Source: Strigops habroptila
Taxonomy: Eukaryota > Chordata > Aves > Psittaciformes > Psittacidae
Length of the DNA stretch: 64,000 bases
Direction: 5' to 3'
Assembly: GCF_004027225.2 (NCBI RefSeq)
Contig: NC_044277.2
Location: 66,674,400-66,738,399, forward strand
The position numbers and the translations under genes were made by a program. How positions within the stretch are numbered: the first letter of the stretch is position 1; each line of letters begins with the position of its first letter. Shown here piece by piece: positions 47,004 to 59,592 of this stretch. A model generated the notes under the pieces. That model was not told the DNA's origin and ran no database searches. It saw nothing but the letters and a program-made list of their open reading frames with translations.

Positions 47004-50000
47004 TTTAGCACAAACCAAGACTGTAATAAGACTATCATTAAGTGAACTTTGTAATTGAATAGCATATCCAGAAAGCTCTGTAATTGCTTCTTAATGTATC
47101 AGTTTGTATTACTGGTGTGGTATGCTTAATGCAGAAGATGATAATGCAAAAGGTAGTGTGGTAGTAACATCACCATCTTGCATATGTCCATGACTTGTCA
47201 TGTGGTAAATAATGTTTTCATCCACTCCAATGGTCTAACATAGTAACTGATTTCTAAAGGTCTTGGGTGGTTTTTTTTTAATAGTCATTGTAGCAGAGAC
47301 ATAGCAATAGTATTACAGCAGAGACAGTGTCCATACATTTCTAAGCTGTGACCTACTTTTTGTACTGATGGGTAAATGATAGCTTTACATAGGCACTAAA
47401 AGCGTAACCTTACATAGGTGCAACACTAGAAGTGTTGTATACAGAAGTCATTGATGTTAAGTTCTCCAAGGTGGACTAAATGCAAGTACAGTGAGCAGTT
47501 GTTCTATTTTGTCACTTTGTGTGTTCACGAATAATTCTTGCCATGCTAGCATCTATACATAGGGCTATTTGTTCATTATAAATCGAGCAGTTAAACTAAA
47601 GATTAGTAGTGATGAGTGCTATTGATACCAACCATGTTATTTTAAGCACGGTAAATGTGCATTCTAAGTTTTGTAGGAACCTTGTGGCATGTTTTTTTGA
47701 ATGAGAAACAATTCCATAAACTTTATAACCATGAAGTTGAGAACTGCTTGCGGTCAAAGGCAAAAGCATGTCGTCATCTGCTGAAAAGTTTGCACTGAAG
47801 TGAAAAAGCGAGAAAACAACATTTCGTTACTTGTTTTCCCAAAACTACAGATTTGAGTATACTAAACAAAAATTACTTATTTTATTTTCTTCTTGTATTA
47901 GTTGGTGTTAGTTTGTAATATTGGTTTCTTTTATCATCTGACTACCTGTGTATAACAGCGAAATGTATGCTTTGTTCTATGGTGTTAAGTGCACGAGGCT
48001 AGACAACAAGGGGGATTTGGCACAATGTTGGTGAGCACTAGTGCATCCAGTTTGCAGGTGTCTGGCTTGTGGTGAGAATCCATAGCTCTGATGTTTCAGC
48101 CCCTGATGGGAGCATCGGATACCTTGGGCTAGAACATGGGATGACTTTCACTTGAGTAGGAAGCTATCCAAATCAATCAACAGCTAATTCTGAACTGGAG
48201 TTGTCTCTTAAGCCCACAGGAAAGGCAGGGTTTAGGCAACTTAGTTCAGGATACATGGAAATGTCAGTATCAGCCAGGAACAGTCTGCCTGCAGTTTTGT
48301 TTTGGAATTGGAGGCTTTTCATGAACTATATTGTTTTCTTGTTATCAAGGCCTAAAAATCAGAAGATGTGTATGGTCTTACCTCATGACGAGTGTGAATT
48401 AATGGGAGGTTAAGTTATTCTTCTGTCAGGGTGTTTACTGAGGGGAAAGAGCAGGCGCAGAGGCAGTTGGAGTGGAGTAACAGATGTGCTGCAAGTTCCA
48501 TCCTGACTTACCTTGAGATAATTTATTCTAATCTCCCCATAGCCTAAGATACCATTGCCTTCATATCAGCATGTACTGAACCTTACTGAGTTCTTATTTC
48601 TATTATTAGCATTGTAATATGAAACTCAGTCACATGTCCTGTACAGGATTTTGTATTCCTTTTCTTTCTTCGTTTCATATCCCTGCACAGAAAATACTTA
48701 ATGAAATGCTAGGAAATCATATAATATAGAAAACATTCTCCAGCTTTATAAAGTTCTTTTTGGTTTTAGTTTTTCCCCCTGTTGCCAAACTGCATACAAA
48801 ATGTTGGAGCCTTCTCTCTGAGGAAAATACTGATGCTTCTGTACATAATTCAGTTGCTTGAGCTGTGCTGAAATCCCCATGATGCTGAAGTCTGGTCATG
48901 CTTATGTGCTAGATTTTATGTTTTAGATTTTTAAACATTACACATGAGTAATGGTAATGAAGGGTTCCTGTCTGGATGGCCAGGAAGATGCAAGAGAAGC
49001 TTCAAAACCTTGTAGGTGCTTGGTGCACTGCTGTACTGTCGTTCATCTGGTGAGTCCCACGTGCTCTTGGTTTGCAAGTTGGAGAAGTCCAAGCAAATTC
49101 TGGGCTCTGAGCATACATTTGGAATACAGATTCTCCATCTGGCACTCCTCAATAACATGTGAGGTATTTTTAAATCAGTTTCCAGGAAAAAAAAAAAAGT
49201 TGGAAAAGATACAGGCAGAAATGTATCCATCTTTTCACCATTCTGAGAGTTCCTCTGGATTTGGCTGGCACACTTAGACAGTTTGAGGGCCTCCTCACAT
49301 GGCCTTGTTGTCTCATCTCAGGATGCATCTTTGTCCAATAACAACGCAGTTCTTTTGTCCAAGAATCCTCACCATTGATTTAACAGGAGAGGGTATCATT
49401 AAGGGATGCAGTGGATCTCTGCAGGCTGTAGGCCCTTTAGTCTGCAGCCAGCACATTATTCTAATTGCCTCTATTTGAAATTAAGATCATCAGGATTGAG
49501 CTAATCTGATTGATTTTTGTGACTAGTTTACCCCTGTTAAACTTCTGCAAATGTCTCTTCAATATGAAAATGAAAGAACAGTAGAATGTTTTTGCAGATA
49601 GAATGGAAATCACAGGAAACTGAAGCTTGCACATGGTACAGGCATATGTTAATCTGTCATATTGGTTGTAATTTCATCAGTTCCCTCTCTTGACAAGTTT
49701 AGGTTTCATACAAGCACTTGCAGCAACTTCTGCTGTGGGGAGAGAGAGTGTCCCAAGCTTTGGAGCATGACTAAAAGCCCTGCTGAAAAAACTGCATTTT
49801 TCAGAATCTGGAATTGAAAGGAGCTCTTAAAGTGAAGTGATCATAATCCCTTTCTTAGCAGAAGGAATCTGGGGCTTTTTGAAAGGTGTTGCTTTGCCAA
49901 AAGTGAAACTGATACTTTTCCAGGCATCATGAACTAGAAATAAAGCCAAAGTAGTATGTTGTATGCTTGCTTCTATTGACCAATTCAGTATGTTTCAAGA

Positions 50001-51249
50001 GGTAACGTAGTAACCCTAGTCACGACCACCTACTTTCTATCATCTTTATCAACAACCAGCTTTTATGTTCCTAATTCTACGCAGTGGCCTGTGTGCTCTG
50101 AAGGTGATTAGACAACTGGTCTTAAACAATACTGTCCAGTATTATCGTAATAACTTATCAGTCATAGGCATCACTTATTTTTATTTTTAGAACTTCCCCT
50201 CTAAGATTTAGTGATGATGCTTATAGAAATCCATGAAAAATGGGAGCAAAAGCCAGTCCTTAATTCAAACTTGTGCATATGTGTTGTTATAGTGGGCAGT
50301 TTTACAAGGGGTTCAATAGGTTTTTAATTATTTGAGGTGAAAATAAATTCAACATTTCTTTAAGTTCTCTGCAAGAAGAAAACTGGATGTACAGAAAGTG
50401 ATTCTAACTCCTCTTGCTCTTCTATTGTAATACAAAACTAATTACATACTCTTCGTCTAAGTTTACATAACCTTTCAAACAAGCTAAAATATTTAATTTC
50501 TGAAATGGTAAGGTGGACAATACTAAAGTGTGTTTCACTTTTATTTTTTCATCTGAAAGAGAAGAAATGGTAAAATTGGTGTGAAATCGTAAAATGCTTC
50601 GAGGTTCATAGCTGGCAAATGCATTTCCTATGTTTTGGTAGCAGCTTTAATTTTAGTGATTCTGACACATGCCAGTAGTACTGAGTCTGGATGCCTCAAC
50701 AATGTGTTTTAAATATCAAATAAAACATGCCATGCGCAAGAAGTAAAACTAGCTTTTCATTTTTTATATAGTAAGAAGCAAAAAGCTCCTTTGCAAGTCA
50801 TTTTTACACTATTAACCAGTTGTGTGTTTTGGTTTGGTTTGGTTTTTGAGCTAAATGAGATTTTATAAAATAGCTTTGGGAAAAGAGCGGTTGTAAGCAA
50901 CTGAAATCAACAGTAAAGCACTTTATTACTAAGTCAAACACTGTTCTGTTTGCACTTTAAAGCACCAAAGTAGTTACGATTTGACATCTTGTTCATTGAT
51001 TTCCCGCTGTCCTTTCCCTCCACCCTCAGACAGATTTTAATCTGGTGCGTGTAGTGTTATGGAAAGCAAGTGGTTCATAGCACCAAGCTGTGATGAGTAA
51101 CCATGGCTATTTCCCTAGCAAGTTATGTGATACAGTTATGCTCTGCGGAATGACGCATTTTATGAATCAAAGCTGGGAGCCTGAGCTGTGACTTGTATGC
51201 GCGTGGGCTTTAATACTGTAGTGTTGTTCTCGTGTTGTTTTGCCTACAG

Positions 51250-51317
51250 TTGTGCGAATACGGATCCTGTTGTTCAACATAAAGCATCTCCCGGGGATTG
51301 TCCCTGAGTGTGTAGAG
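51250..51317 (+). other. Weak candidate exon in a CpG-enriched patch
   Basis: TTGTTTTGCCTACAG is a good acceptor ending at 51249. One frame is then open, giving VRIRILLFNIKHLPGIVPEC before a TGA at 51321-51323. The only suitable donor is the weak GAG/GTCTGA at 51318. Several CpGs between 51190 and 51300 are unusual for this AT-rich tract. It could be an untranslated exon, a conserved element or chance. Confidence 0.15.
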
Positions 51318-54096
51318 GTCTGATCTCTGCTTTTTCACTGAGGTTTTTTTTGGGGAGGGATTAAAGCGTAATATTCTTATCCCAGGTATTGGATGTATGT
51401 GCAGTTGGCTTCTATTTCTACATCTGTATCAGTATAAAATACTTTTCATAATTTTTGCAATTTTGTGGTTTGCTTTTTTAAAATTTTTTTTTCGTGTTCT
51501 TACATAGATGAGAAACAACTACTTGTACTGTAAGAGTACAGGTAGAGGCACAGCTTTTGGTTGTAGGCAGACTTAGACATATACCTGAAGTTAAGCACAT
51601 GCAAGGATTTTTTTGATTGCTGTGGTTGTTTCAATACTAGTGGTTTGTCTGGAAGAGGGTAACCTCTTAAATGTGTTGCTAATGTTCTAAAGAAGACATA
51701 AAAAATCTCTAATCTGTAGATAAAGCAGGTTGTACTTTGGTCAAGTTGACGACCAGCAAGCACATGCTAAAGTACAGCTTGCCTTATCTTCATGTTGTTA
51801 GGGACTGACACATTCTGAAATGTTTACTATAGGAAAGAAAGGCATCTTTGAGCAACCTAGTAATCCACAAGTTGCTCCGATTAGCTTTCAGTGGTTGTTA
51901 CAGGACGGGCCAGCTTCTAGTTTTTGCACATAGTTGTAGCCATATATATAAAAATAAAGATTTGTTTATGTATATATGTATATGTCAATAAAGATTTATT
52001 AAAGCCCAGTTGCAATTTCAGTCTCTGTTCTGCCCATTGCCACCTTCAACTATGCCTTTCTCAGGTGCTTGGTGAAAATAGTGTCACAATTTTTGGTTGA
52101 TGGAAACTCACTGGTGAACTTTAATTTGGGTAGAGCCACTCTAAATCATCGTGTACATTATTCTACTGAGGATTAGTGTGAAAAGTGATCATGTCTTTTT
52201 ACAGCAAGATCCTATGGTATCAAGGATCATAAACCTTTTTCCCTTCGAAGTGTGTTTCTTTGAATATAATTTGGTTTGCGTGACATCTGAAAAAGTTATG
52301 AAGAATTTAGTCATGTGAGTTTGAATAGTTCTTAAATTGTCCATGTATTTAACAAAATAATTTTTAAAAAGTAGTAGTAGAACAACACTGTGGAGGCTGC
52401 TTATCAAGGTGTGCAGCATTTGATGGCTGTTTGTTACCATGTTGAATGCCAGTGATATAATTACAATTATTTTTTTGCTATTTATAATTGTGGGGAATAA
52501 TGAGGGGAGGAAATCAATATTTCCCATTTAACTCCAAAAAATAATAATCAATTTGAGGTGTCACCGAGAAAATTCATATTTGTAAATATTGAGCAAGTTT
52601 CATCTGTGAAAATACTTATGATACTGTACTTCAGGTATATTAAATTAACAATAGTTTTTAATAAGACTGCACACAAGTGTGGATTTCTTTATATTTGCAG
52701 CCATGGTGGAGATTTTTTTTTTTTCTTAATTAAAAACCAAAAACCTTCAGCAACTGATTCTTCTTGCTTTCAGATTTATTTGACTTTAGCAACACAGTCA
52801 TTCTTTGAAGTGCTTGCCAGAAAGTTTCATAAGCTGAGGGAAAGTCTGTGGGACTGCACCAGTCAGGGCGCACTACTGATGTGGCAAGAGACCAAAAACT
52901 GCTGACTGATTTCAGAACTCCCCAGCAATACTCTTGTAGTAAAGCAGCTGTTTTAATTGCAGCTTTCATTCATTAAATTCAGTGGATTTTAAGTTTATTC
53001 TCCAGCTTTGGTTATGTATGTTCCCTATTCATATTAAAAATGCACACCTGGAGAAAAAGATCTCTATCTGAAGGAAACTGGTGATTTGGCACCTGGGAGC
53101 TGATAATGCTCTAGGATTAAGGGGAGCGTAGTGATTTTTTTTTTATTTTTTTTTTTTTGGTAACTAGGAAGTGATTCAGTGTTTAATAGTGGGAAAGGTT
53201 GTACTTTCTTTTGTTTTATGCCTTTTCTGAACAGATATGACTTTATTATTGTTCAGATAAAAAATTTAATCTTTTCATTCATTCTGTCCTGATATGGGGT
53301 ACCTTTGACCAAAGGTGCCAAATAACTGATGGAGCATGTGAGTGTGCCGTTACTATTCGGTTAAGAAGCACTTAATTGACTCACAGTATTCTGCTTTTGG
53401 CCAGTACACTGTGCCTATCAGGTGGTATCTCCCTGGAATGAATAGGGAGCATCATACTTTTCTTGTAGCTGAATGCATAGGCTTGCAACACCATGTTTCT
53501 TCCAAGTGTGAAAGAAATACCTATCTGCCGGTGTAATGGTAATAGACAACTTTTATTAATACCATGTGCTTTTCTGGTACATTATTATACAATAATTCAC
53601 TACCGTCATGAATTCACTACCCTTCCCCAACTGGCTATTTACAAGTACGCAGTTGCATTTGGCATAGAACCTTTGACATCTTGTTGTAATGACACTATGT
53701 GCTTAATAGTAAGGGAGGGTTATGTGTTGGGATATTACCCTTATGATACAAGCTTCACTTGTTTGGTAAACGCTCAAGAACAGACACAGTGCTTTGGATG
53801 CTTTTTTCTTAATTTCTTTACAGATTTAATTCCTTATCACTATAGTGATATCACATAACGTGACGATGAATTTACATGCTTAATTTTGAAGTCTTTAGGT
53901 AAAGATGGGAGAGTCTTTGTTTTTCTTTTCTATTGAAGTGTTTCACTGAGCATTCTAGGGAGAAGTTTGTTGCCTCTTTCCAAGGATTACTTGCTTTATT
54001 ACCCAAGTGTAGAGCAAAACTGCTGGAAGTCCTGCTCCAGGTTTTCACGGTAGCCTGGCTGTTGAAACACATTCCTATCTCTCTCATTGGGGGATG

Positions 54097-54130
54097 TATT
54101 TATTATTATTTATTATTATTATTTTATTTT
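54097..54130. repeat. TTA-type simple repeat
   Basis: TATTTATTATTATTTATTAT-type imperfect trinucleotide repeat of about 34 bp. Confidence 0.85.
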
Positions 54131-54668
54131 CTTGTGAAATTCTTCCATTTTGGTGTGATGGAAGCACTACACTTTATTCTGTAATGTAAAATTAGTTGTT
54201 TCTCCTTAGCAATATGAACGGAAGAACACAATTACAGAGTTATTTAAAATCTGTGGTAAATTGGTAAACCCTATTTATTACATGTTAATATATATTGAGC
54301 TGAGTATATTGGCTTCAGATCTGAGATGACAGCACATTGGGCTTTACAGTGTCACTATCTAACTACACTTGGTTTCTAAACAGTTATATCTGACTTGTGA
54401 GCAATTGAAGGTTTTGTGGTAATCAGACAGCATGATTCAGGGGAATGTGAGGCTGGGTATATCCAGAATAGACCTATTAACAAAGTAATTAATCACTAGA
54501 ATAACTTGCTGTTATTTGTGTTGATCTGGATTCTGAGAACATGATATAAATAATGTTTCTTAAAAAAAAAAAGCCTCATCCATTTGGAAGAAAATGTTTG
54601 CAGAGTAGTTGTCATTTCTTTATGTAGGAAATCAAGCTTACTCATAATGTGTTACCCATTTTCCTTAG

Positions 54669-54726
54669 ATTGTGAAGAAGGACTCTGACCCTTTATTAAA
54701 TGGAGTTTTGGTGGACAACATACTTT
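54669..54726 (+). other. Weak candidate 58-nt exon
   Basis: ACCCATTTTCCTTAG is a good acceptor ending at 54668, and TACTTT/GTGAGA a fair donor at 54727. One frame reads IVKKDSDPLLNGVLVDNIL across it in phase 0, compatible with the 45103 donor. Only 19 codons are involved and nothing is recognised, so chance is quite possible. Confidence 0.17.
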
Positions 54727-56584
54727 GTGAGATTAATAAATGAATTGAACTGCGGTTTTAACAAGTACGTCCAGCAGCTGATGTACTGAGGTCTAAAGTT
54801 AGCTCTGTCATCAGGTGCTCCCAAGAGGAAGAGATTTTGTTACTATTATCAGTTGCAAATTCTGTTACTTGTTAACCAGTTTGTGCTATGTTTGATTGAC
54901 TTGGAGTAGTGTCATGTTGCACACTAGGATCATCTGTGTTTATTTTTTTCTAATTACCCAGGAAGGAAATCTTTCCTAGCATAAGGGAATTGGTTTAAAA
55001 TTTCTCTTTTGGGTGTCAAAGCAAGCATCCAAAGACAAATACTGGCTGTGTTAAGCTGATATGTTGTTTAATCTGACAAGTGTCCAACACTGTAGCTGTT
55101 TGTATCACCTCACCAAAAGCAAAAGCTTCTTTTTTTTTTTTTTTTTTGACCCGTTTGTTTTGACATCTGCCTCCCATCCCCCAACCATTTGTAAACAGAA
55201 CACATTAGCTTGGAGGCCAAATTTGGTTTCATCCCTTCTGCTACTTAATTAGGTAAAATTATTTCTAAGCCCTAGATAACATGCGTGTCTTTATAACTTT
55301 CTCTACAAAAGCAGGTTGTAGGCCACATGCTACAGAAGCTCTGAAGAAAGTTTTTCTGTAGGTGCCACCTTGGTTGTGTAGATGGTCACAGCACTGGTCA
55401 GTCCTGTGCTTATTGATGGTCCTCAGCTGCCAAGTGCACATACCAAGAATTGTCTAATGGCTTTTCTTGGTTAGAGATGTTGTGCATCATTCACTGAAGC
55501 TCGTTTGCTTTTCTTTCTGGCAGTGGGGAGAAAAACTGGCTTTACAACCATTTGCTGTGTGTTATAAGGCAAAGTTGAACTCAACATGGGTAATAAAGAA
55601 AAGCTTGTTTTACTGGATTGATTAGATGCAGCTTCAAGGCAGTTGGCGAATGTGCTGCTTGCCAGCAGATAAGGTCAGATAACGTGTCAAGCCTGTCTTT
55701 ATTAGTGTTCCTCCTTTCCATCCATTGAGATCCCTTTTGTCAGTTGATGTGTGAGGAGAGCAAATGAGGTGAAAGTTTCTTCAGTACTTTTAACATTGGT
55801 GTGCTGTCAGATAACCTAAACCAACACTGGATCAAATGAACATTCAAATCATAAGCCTGTTTTGTTGTCTGAAGATCATACCAGTAATGTCCAACTGTTG
55901 GTTAGTTTGCAAACATTCTATAAAAAAGAAAAAAAAATAAATTAAGGTGTCTTACAGACATTAAGCTGTGAACTATTTAAAAAGATTAGTGCCTGCCCTA
56001 AGGGCAGGGCTTCAGTGTGAGGCTCAGCAGGTGTGTATATTGTTTTGCCCACAGGGTGATGAATGAGCAGGTGCTTGGCTTGGGTTCAACCACTGTGCCT
56101 TACTCTACATCCTCTAACTAATGGTCTGGGAGCAGAAGAGAGGAATAGCTCAGGAGAGATGGCAGCCTAGGATCCAAAGAGATGAGAACAGTCATTATAT
56201 ATATAATCAGAGGCATCCTGGCATGCTAATGTTACTGTGAATAGTGCCAGAGATAGCCACTAAAAGGGATCACTGGTATATTATCAAATTATTCAACAAT
56301 AAATAAGTTATTTAAGCAGTTACATATATTGTAAACTGTAGCTACTCGAAATAAATATTCCGCATACATTAACTTCTAATGCCTGTCAGTTCCTGCTGCA
56401 TTGCTGGTGTTAAAACATGACAGTTGTCCAGTGTTGAATAATTTCTGCAATACAGAGATTTCAGTCTTTATTGCATACTTAGATTGTGTTGTTGGACAGC
56501 ATGATACATTAGGTTAGTGTGTTGAAATTTGAAGATGAAATCATTAGTGTATTGAACTACCTGTTTGTCCCTTCTTGTATTTGG

Positions 56585-56695
56585 AGGGTTTTTTTTGTTT
56601 GTTTGTTTTTTTGTGGGGTGGTTTTTATTGTTTTTGGTTTTTTTTGGTGTTTTTTTTTTTTTTTTTGTGTGTGTGTGTGTTGTTTTGTTTTTAAC
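56585..56695. repeat. T/G-rich low-complexity tract with GT repeat
   Basis: Long T runs broken by G (TTTGTTTGTTTG units), ending in GTGTGTGTGTGTG at about 56666-56680. A CR1 begins just to the right. Confidence 0.9.
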
Positions 56696-56729
56696 CTGGA
56701 TGCAAGGGAAAAACCATCTTTACCTTGAG

Positions 56730-56894
56730 AACTATTAAACACTGGAGTAAGTTGCCTAGAGCAGTGGTGGAGTCTTGCTTGCTGGAAATCAAGGTTTGAC
56801 CTTATGGGACCTTGGAAAATCTATTTTAAAGCTGTGCTTTCAAGAACAGTTAGACCAGATGATCTCCAACCTAGATTTTTCTATGATTCTATGA
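56730..56894 (+). mobile_element. CR1 LINE 3' fragment, sense orientation, older subfamily
   Basis: CACTGGAGTAAGTTGCCTAG is followed by GTTAGACCAGATGATCTCCA and the end TTCTATGATTCTATGAT, two copies of the CR1 terminal 8-mer. The body differs from the other eight copies (CTCCAACCTAGATTTTTCTA in place of CTTCCAACCCAAACCATTCT), suggesting another, older CR1 subfamily. Confidence 0.9.
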
Positions 56895-57487
56895 TCTAGG
56901 TCATATATAGCCATGTTTCCTTAAAATGTTGGTGATAGTTTAATGAAAATAACATTAATCTTCTTAAAATAATACTTTTCTTTTTTTTTTTTCCCCTGCT
57001 GAAAATAAATGTGGGAAATAAGTTAATTCATCAATGCAAAACATTACCACCACACAGTGATACTGGTAAGGGAGTTGAGACTTGTTCTATATTAGAGAAA
57101 TAGCTATAATAATGATAATCAGTTATTTACATGAGCAGAGTCTAAAATGAGGCAAGAGCTTTCAGTCAGGTTGCCTCCTATAAATTTTTTTTGATGCACA
57201 CCATGCTGCTAGAGTAGTGTTTAAAAACTTAGTTTCAAATATAATCAGAAAGCATTTGACTAGTAGTACCAAATACCTATTTTTTATTATTGGTTATATG
57301 TAAATGATGAATGCCTGAATGAAGAAGATTTTATGGCGTAGTGTGTATCTACAGAGATGCATTATATACTTATTGGTATACTTGTAGAACAAACATGCTT
57401 AATTTGCATGTTAAGACAAACTTGAAAATAGTTGAAATACATATGCTTCAAGACACTTTGAAGTAGACAAGTCCTGATGGGGTATTT

Positions 57488-57575
57488 TTGTGTGTTTGGT
57501 TGGTTTGTGGGTTTTCGTTTTGTTTTGTTGTTGGGTTTTTGTTTGTGGTCTTTGTTTTTTTGTGTTTTTTTCCAC
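57488..57575. repeat. T/G-rich low-complexity tract
   Basis: TTTTGTGTGTTTGGTTGG-type sequence with T runs and almost no A or C. The open frames over it are artefacts of composition. Confidence 0.88.
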
Positions 57576-58741
57576 AAAATGGCCAACTGTAGTGGTTGGC
57601 CTTCCTGCCGCAAGTCTTTCTGGTTTAGTCTCATTTCATTGTAGAAGTCATTCAAAAGTCGATGTATTCTTTTGACATTCCCTCTAACAGCATGCTAACT
57701 TGCTTTTCAAATTTTGCCAAGAGAATTCTGCTGTGTACTGGCTCAGGAAATAATTCAGTGTTAACATGGAGATGTCTGTGTATATATAATACCTGAAATG
57801 ACTACAGTGCAGCAGAAAACCTAAAAAATTTAGACCTGGCTTCCAGAATGGAACTTAAGTATCTCTTGCTGGAGGTAATGAAGTCTTGTAAGCTACTTAA
57901 TGGGAAAATACACTTAAATATTCAAAACCTTGTGTGGCAGCCTTGCATGTCAAAATATGTGTAGGGACTACATGGCTAGTTATCATTCAAGTTGAGTTAA
58001 TTTAGCAACTTCTGGGTACTGTTTCAAATGCTTAACTTTGCAATCAAAGCCGAGTACATATATATGTGGGTATACTTTATGAGCCTGTTTTATAATGACT
58101 CCTTCCCCCTTACCTCTGAATTTGACTCTTGCTCTCAGGCTTTCTTTTTTTTTTTTCTTCCCTCTACTGAAAAGTACTGGTAAAAGCATTTCAGCAGGGA
58201 AAAAGAATTACAAGGTTAGCATTACTCTTAAGTGAAAACTTTCTGGGATTTTTACCTCTTGTGTGGTTGCTGTTGATTTTTTTTGTTTGTTTGTTTGCTT
58301 GGTTTGGTTCGTTGTTTGATATCTTTATTTTTCTTTTCACTTAGATCAACCATACCTCTTTTTTCCCCTGGCACATAACCACTTTAGGACCTGTTTTTGA
58401 AGTGGGGAGCAAGGTGTTTCCGTTGGGCTTGCCTGTGAGAAGGGATGTTTGATGTAGATGAGTCTTTACACTTCCCTGACTCCTTAGCATAATTACAGCT
58501 GTGAGAAACCATGTTCAAACAGATAGTACTGTTATCCTCAAATGGACTAGCCCTAAAATAAAGTTGGTGGTTTTAAATACCCACTACTGACAATAAGTCC
58601 TTTTTCTCCAAGCAAGCAGCCCACAGGATTCACTTGGGGTTGGTTCTCTGCTGTGAACCTCCTGCATTAGCACACCTCGCAGGTGCTCTGGAAACGCCAT
58701 CTCTTGGCGTTGTTTGTGAACCTGCTTCTCCTGCCCTGCAG

Positions 58742-58927
58742 AGAATTATGGCTGCATGGTTAATGAGTTGCTCGAACCTCCGGGTTGGGTTTCAGTGGCA
58801 GCCGTGTGGCGCAGTTTGGCAGCGTGGGACTGGTGCTGCTGCAACATGGGCAGGGGTGTGCTGGAGTTTGGGACCCTGGAGCCTTTCTCTTTGGGGAAGG
58901 TGGTGGGGACCCAGCTTTAGAGCCTAG
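58742..58927 (+). other. Weak candidate exon with start codon
   Basis: CTTCTCCTGCCCTGCAG is a strong acceptor ending at 58741. ATG at 58748 has a good context (A at -3, G at +4) and the frame stays open to a TAG at 58925-58927. The product begins MAAWLMSCSNLRVGFQW and is very rich in Trp, Gly and Cys, more like chance in a GC-rich patch than a protein. No good donor follows. Confidence 0.13.
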
Positions 58928-59572
58928 TTGTGGTCCTGTTTTAGAGGTTTGCATGGCTGGAAACCAGAGGAAAGTGGCCATCTGAAACCTGCTTTTTGCA
59001 TTTTTTAAAAAGGTGTGTTTTACCCAGTAAAAGAAGCATTTTTTGTTGTGTGGAGTTTTTGTTCGGTTGTTCATTTGAATCTTAAGTAATGCTTCAGGTG
59101 AAGTGTTAGTTGGCTGTAATAAACCCAAATTAACTTTTATCTTTTCTTCCTTTTAATTTCCTTTATTTTGGCTTTCAGTGTTATTCCAAAAGATACATGA
59201 CTCCTTTGCTCATAAATGTGTTTAATCCTTTCTTTACTGCATTTGTAATGAGAGCTCTATTTTGATAAAAAATTTTTTAGGTTTGGTAACAGTAGAATTA
59301 ACGAAGAGGGAACTGGAATAAACTTATTCAGCAGTAGCTGGACTCATGAATTCAGGAAAAGGTGCTACAGCCTCATAAGGACTTAACTGTACTACAGCTG
59401 TTTTGCTGTCCTGCTTTTTTTGCCTTCCAAAAGTTTGATTAATTAATCCAAACAGTTAAATTAATATTGTTTTTCTTATAGAGCAAATTACATTATGATT
59501 CCTCTGGGTCAATGTACTCAAGTAAGAATGTACATAGTCTGCATGTATTTACACATTTCTTTCTTACAAGTT

Positions 59573-59592
59573 TAGTACACTACAGTGTACTA
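59573..59592. repeat. Near-perfect 20-bp palindrome
   Basis: TAGTACACT, spacer AC, AGTGTACTA: 9-bp arms exactly complementary. No known function. Confidence 0.8.

Larger units (their letters stand above)
47004..56584 (+). other. Presumed intron, T/G-rich, with weak exon-like segments
   Basis: Almost 10 kb with T in excess of A and G in excess of C on the plus strand. No known repeat body was recognised. Simple tracts are a TTA repeat at 54097-54130 and poly-T runs near 53135-53158 and 55130-55147. Exon-like segments at 51250-51317 and 54669-54726 are described separately. The patch 49270-49500 is complex and may be a conserved element. Confidence 0.4.

Noticed and set aside
56519..57675. Hydrophobic Phe/Val/Cys-rich plus frames resembling membrane segments
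   Set aside because: They are translations of T/G-rich simple sequence.
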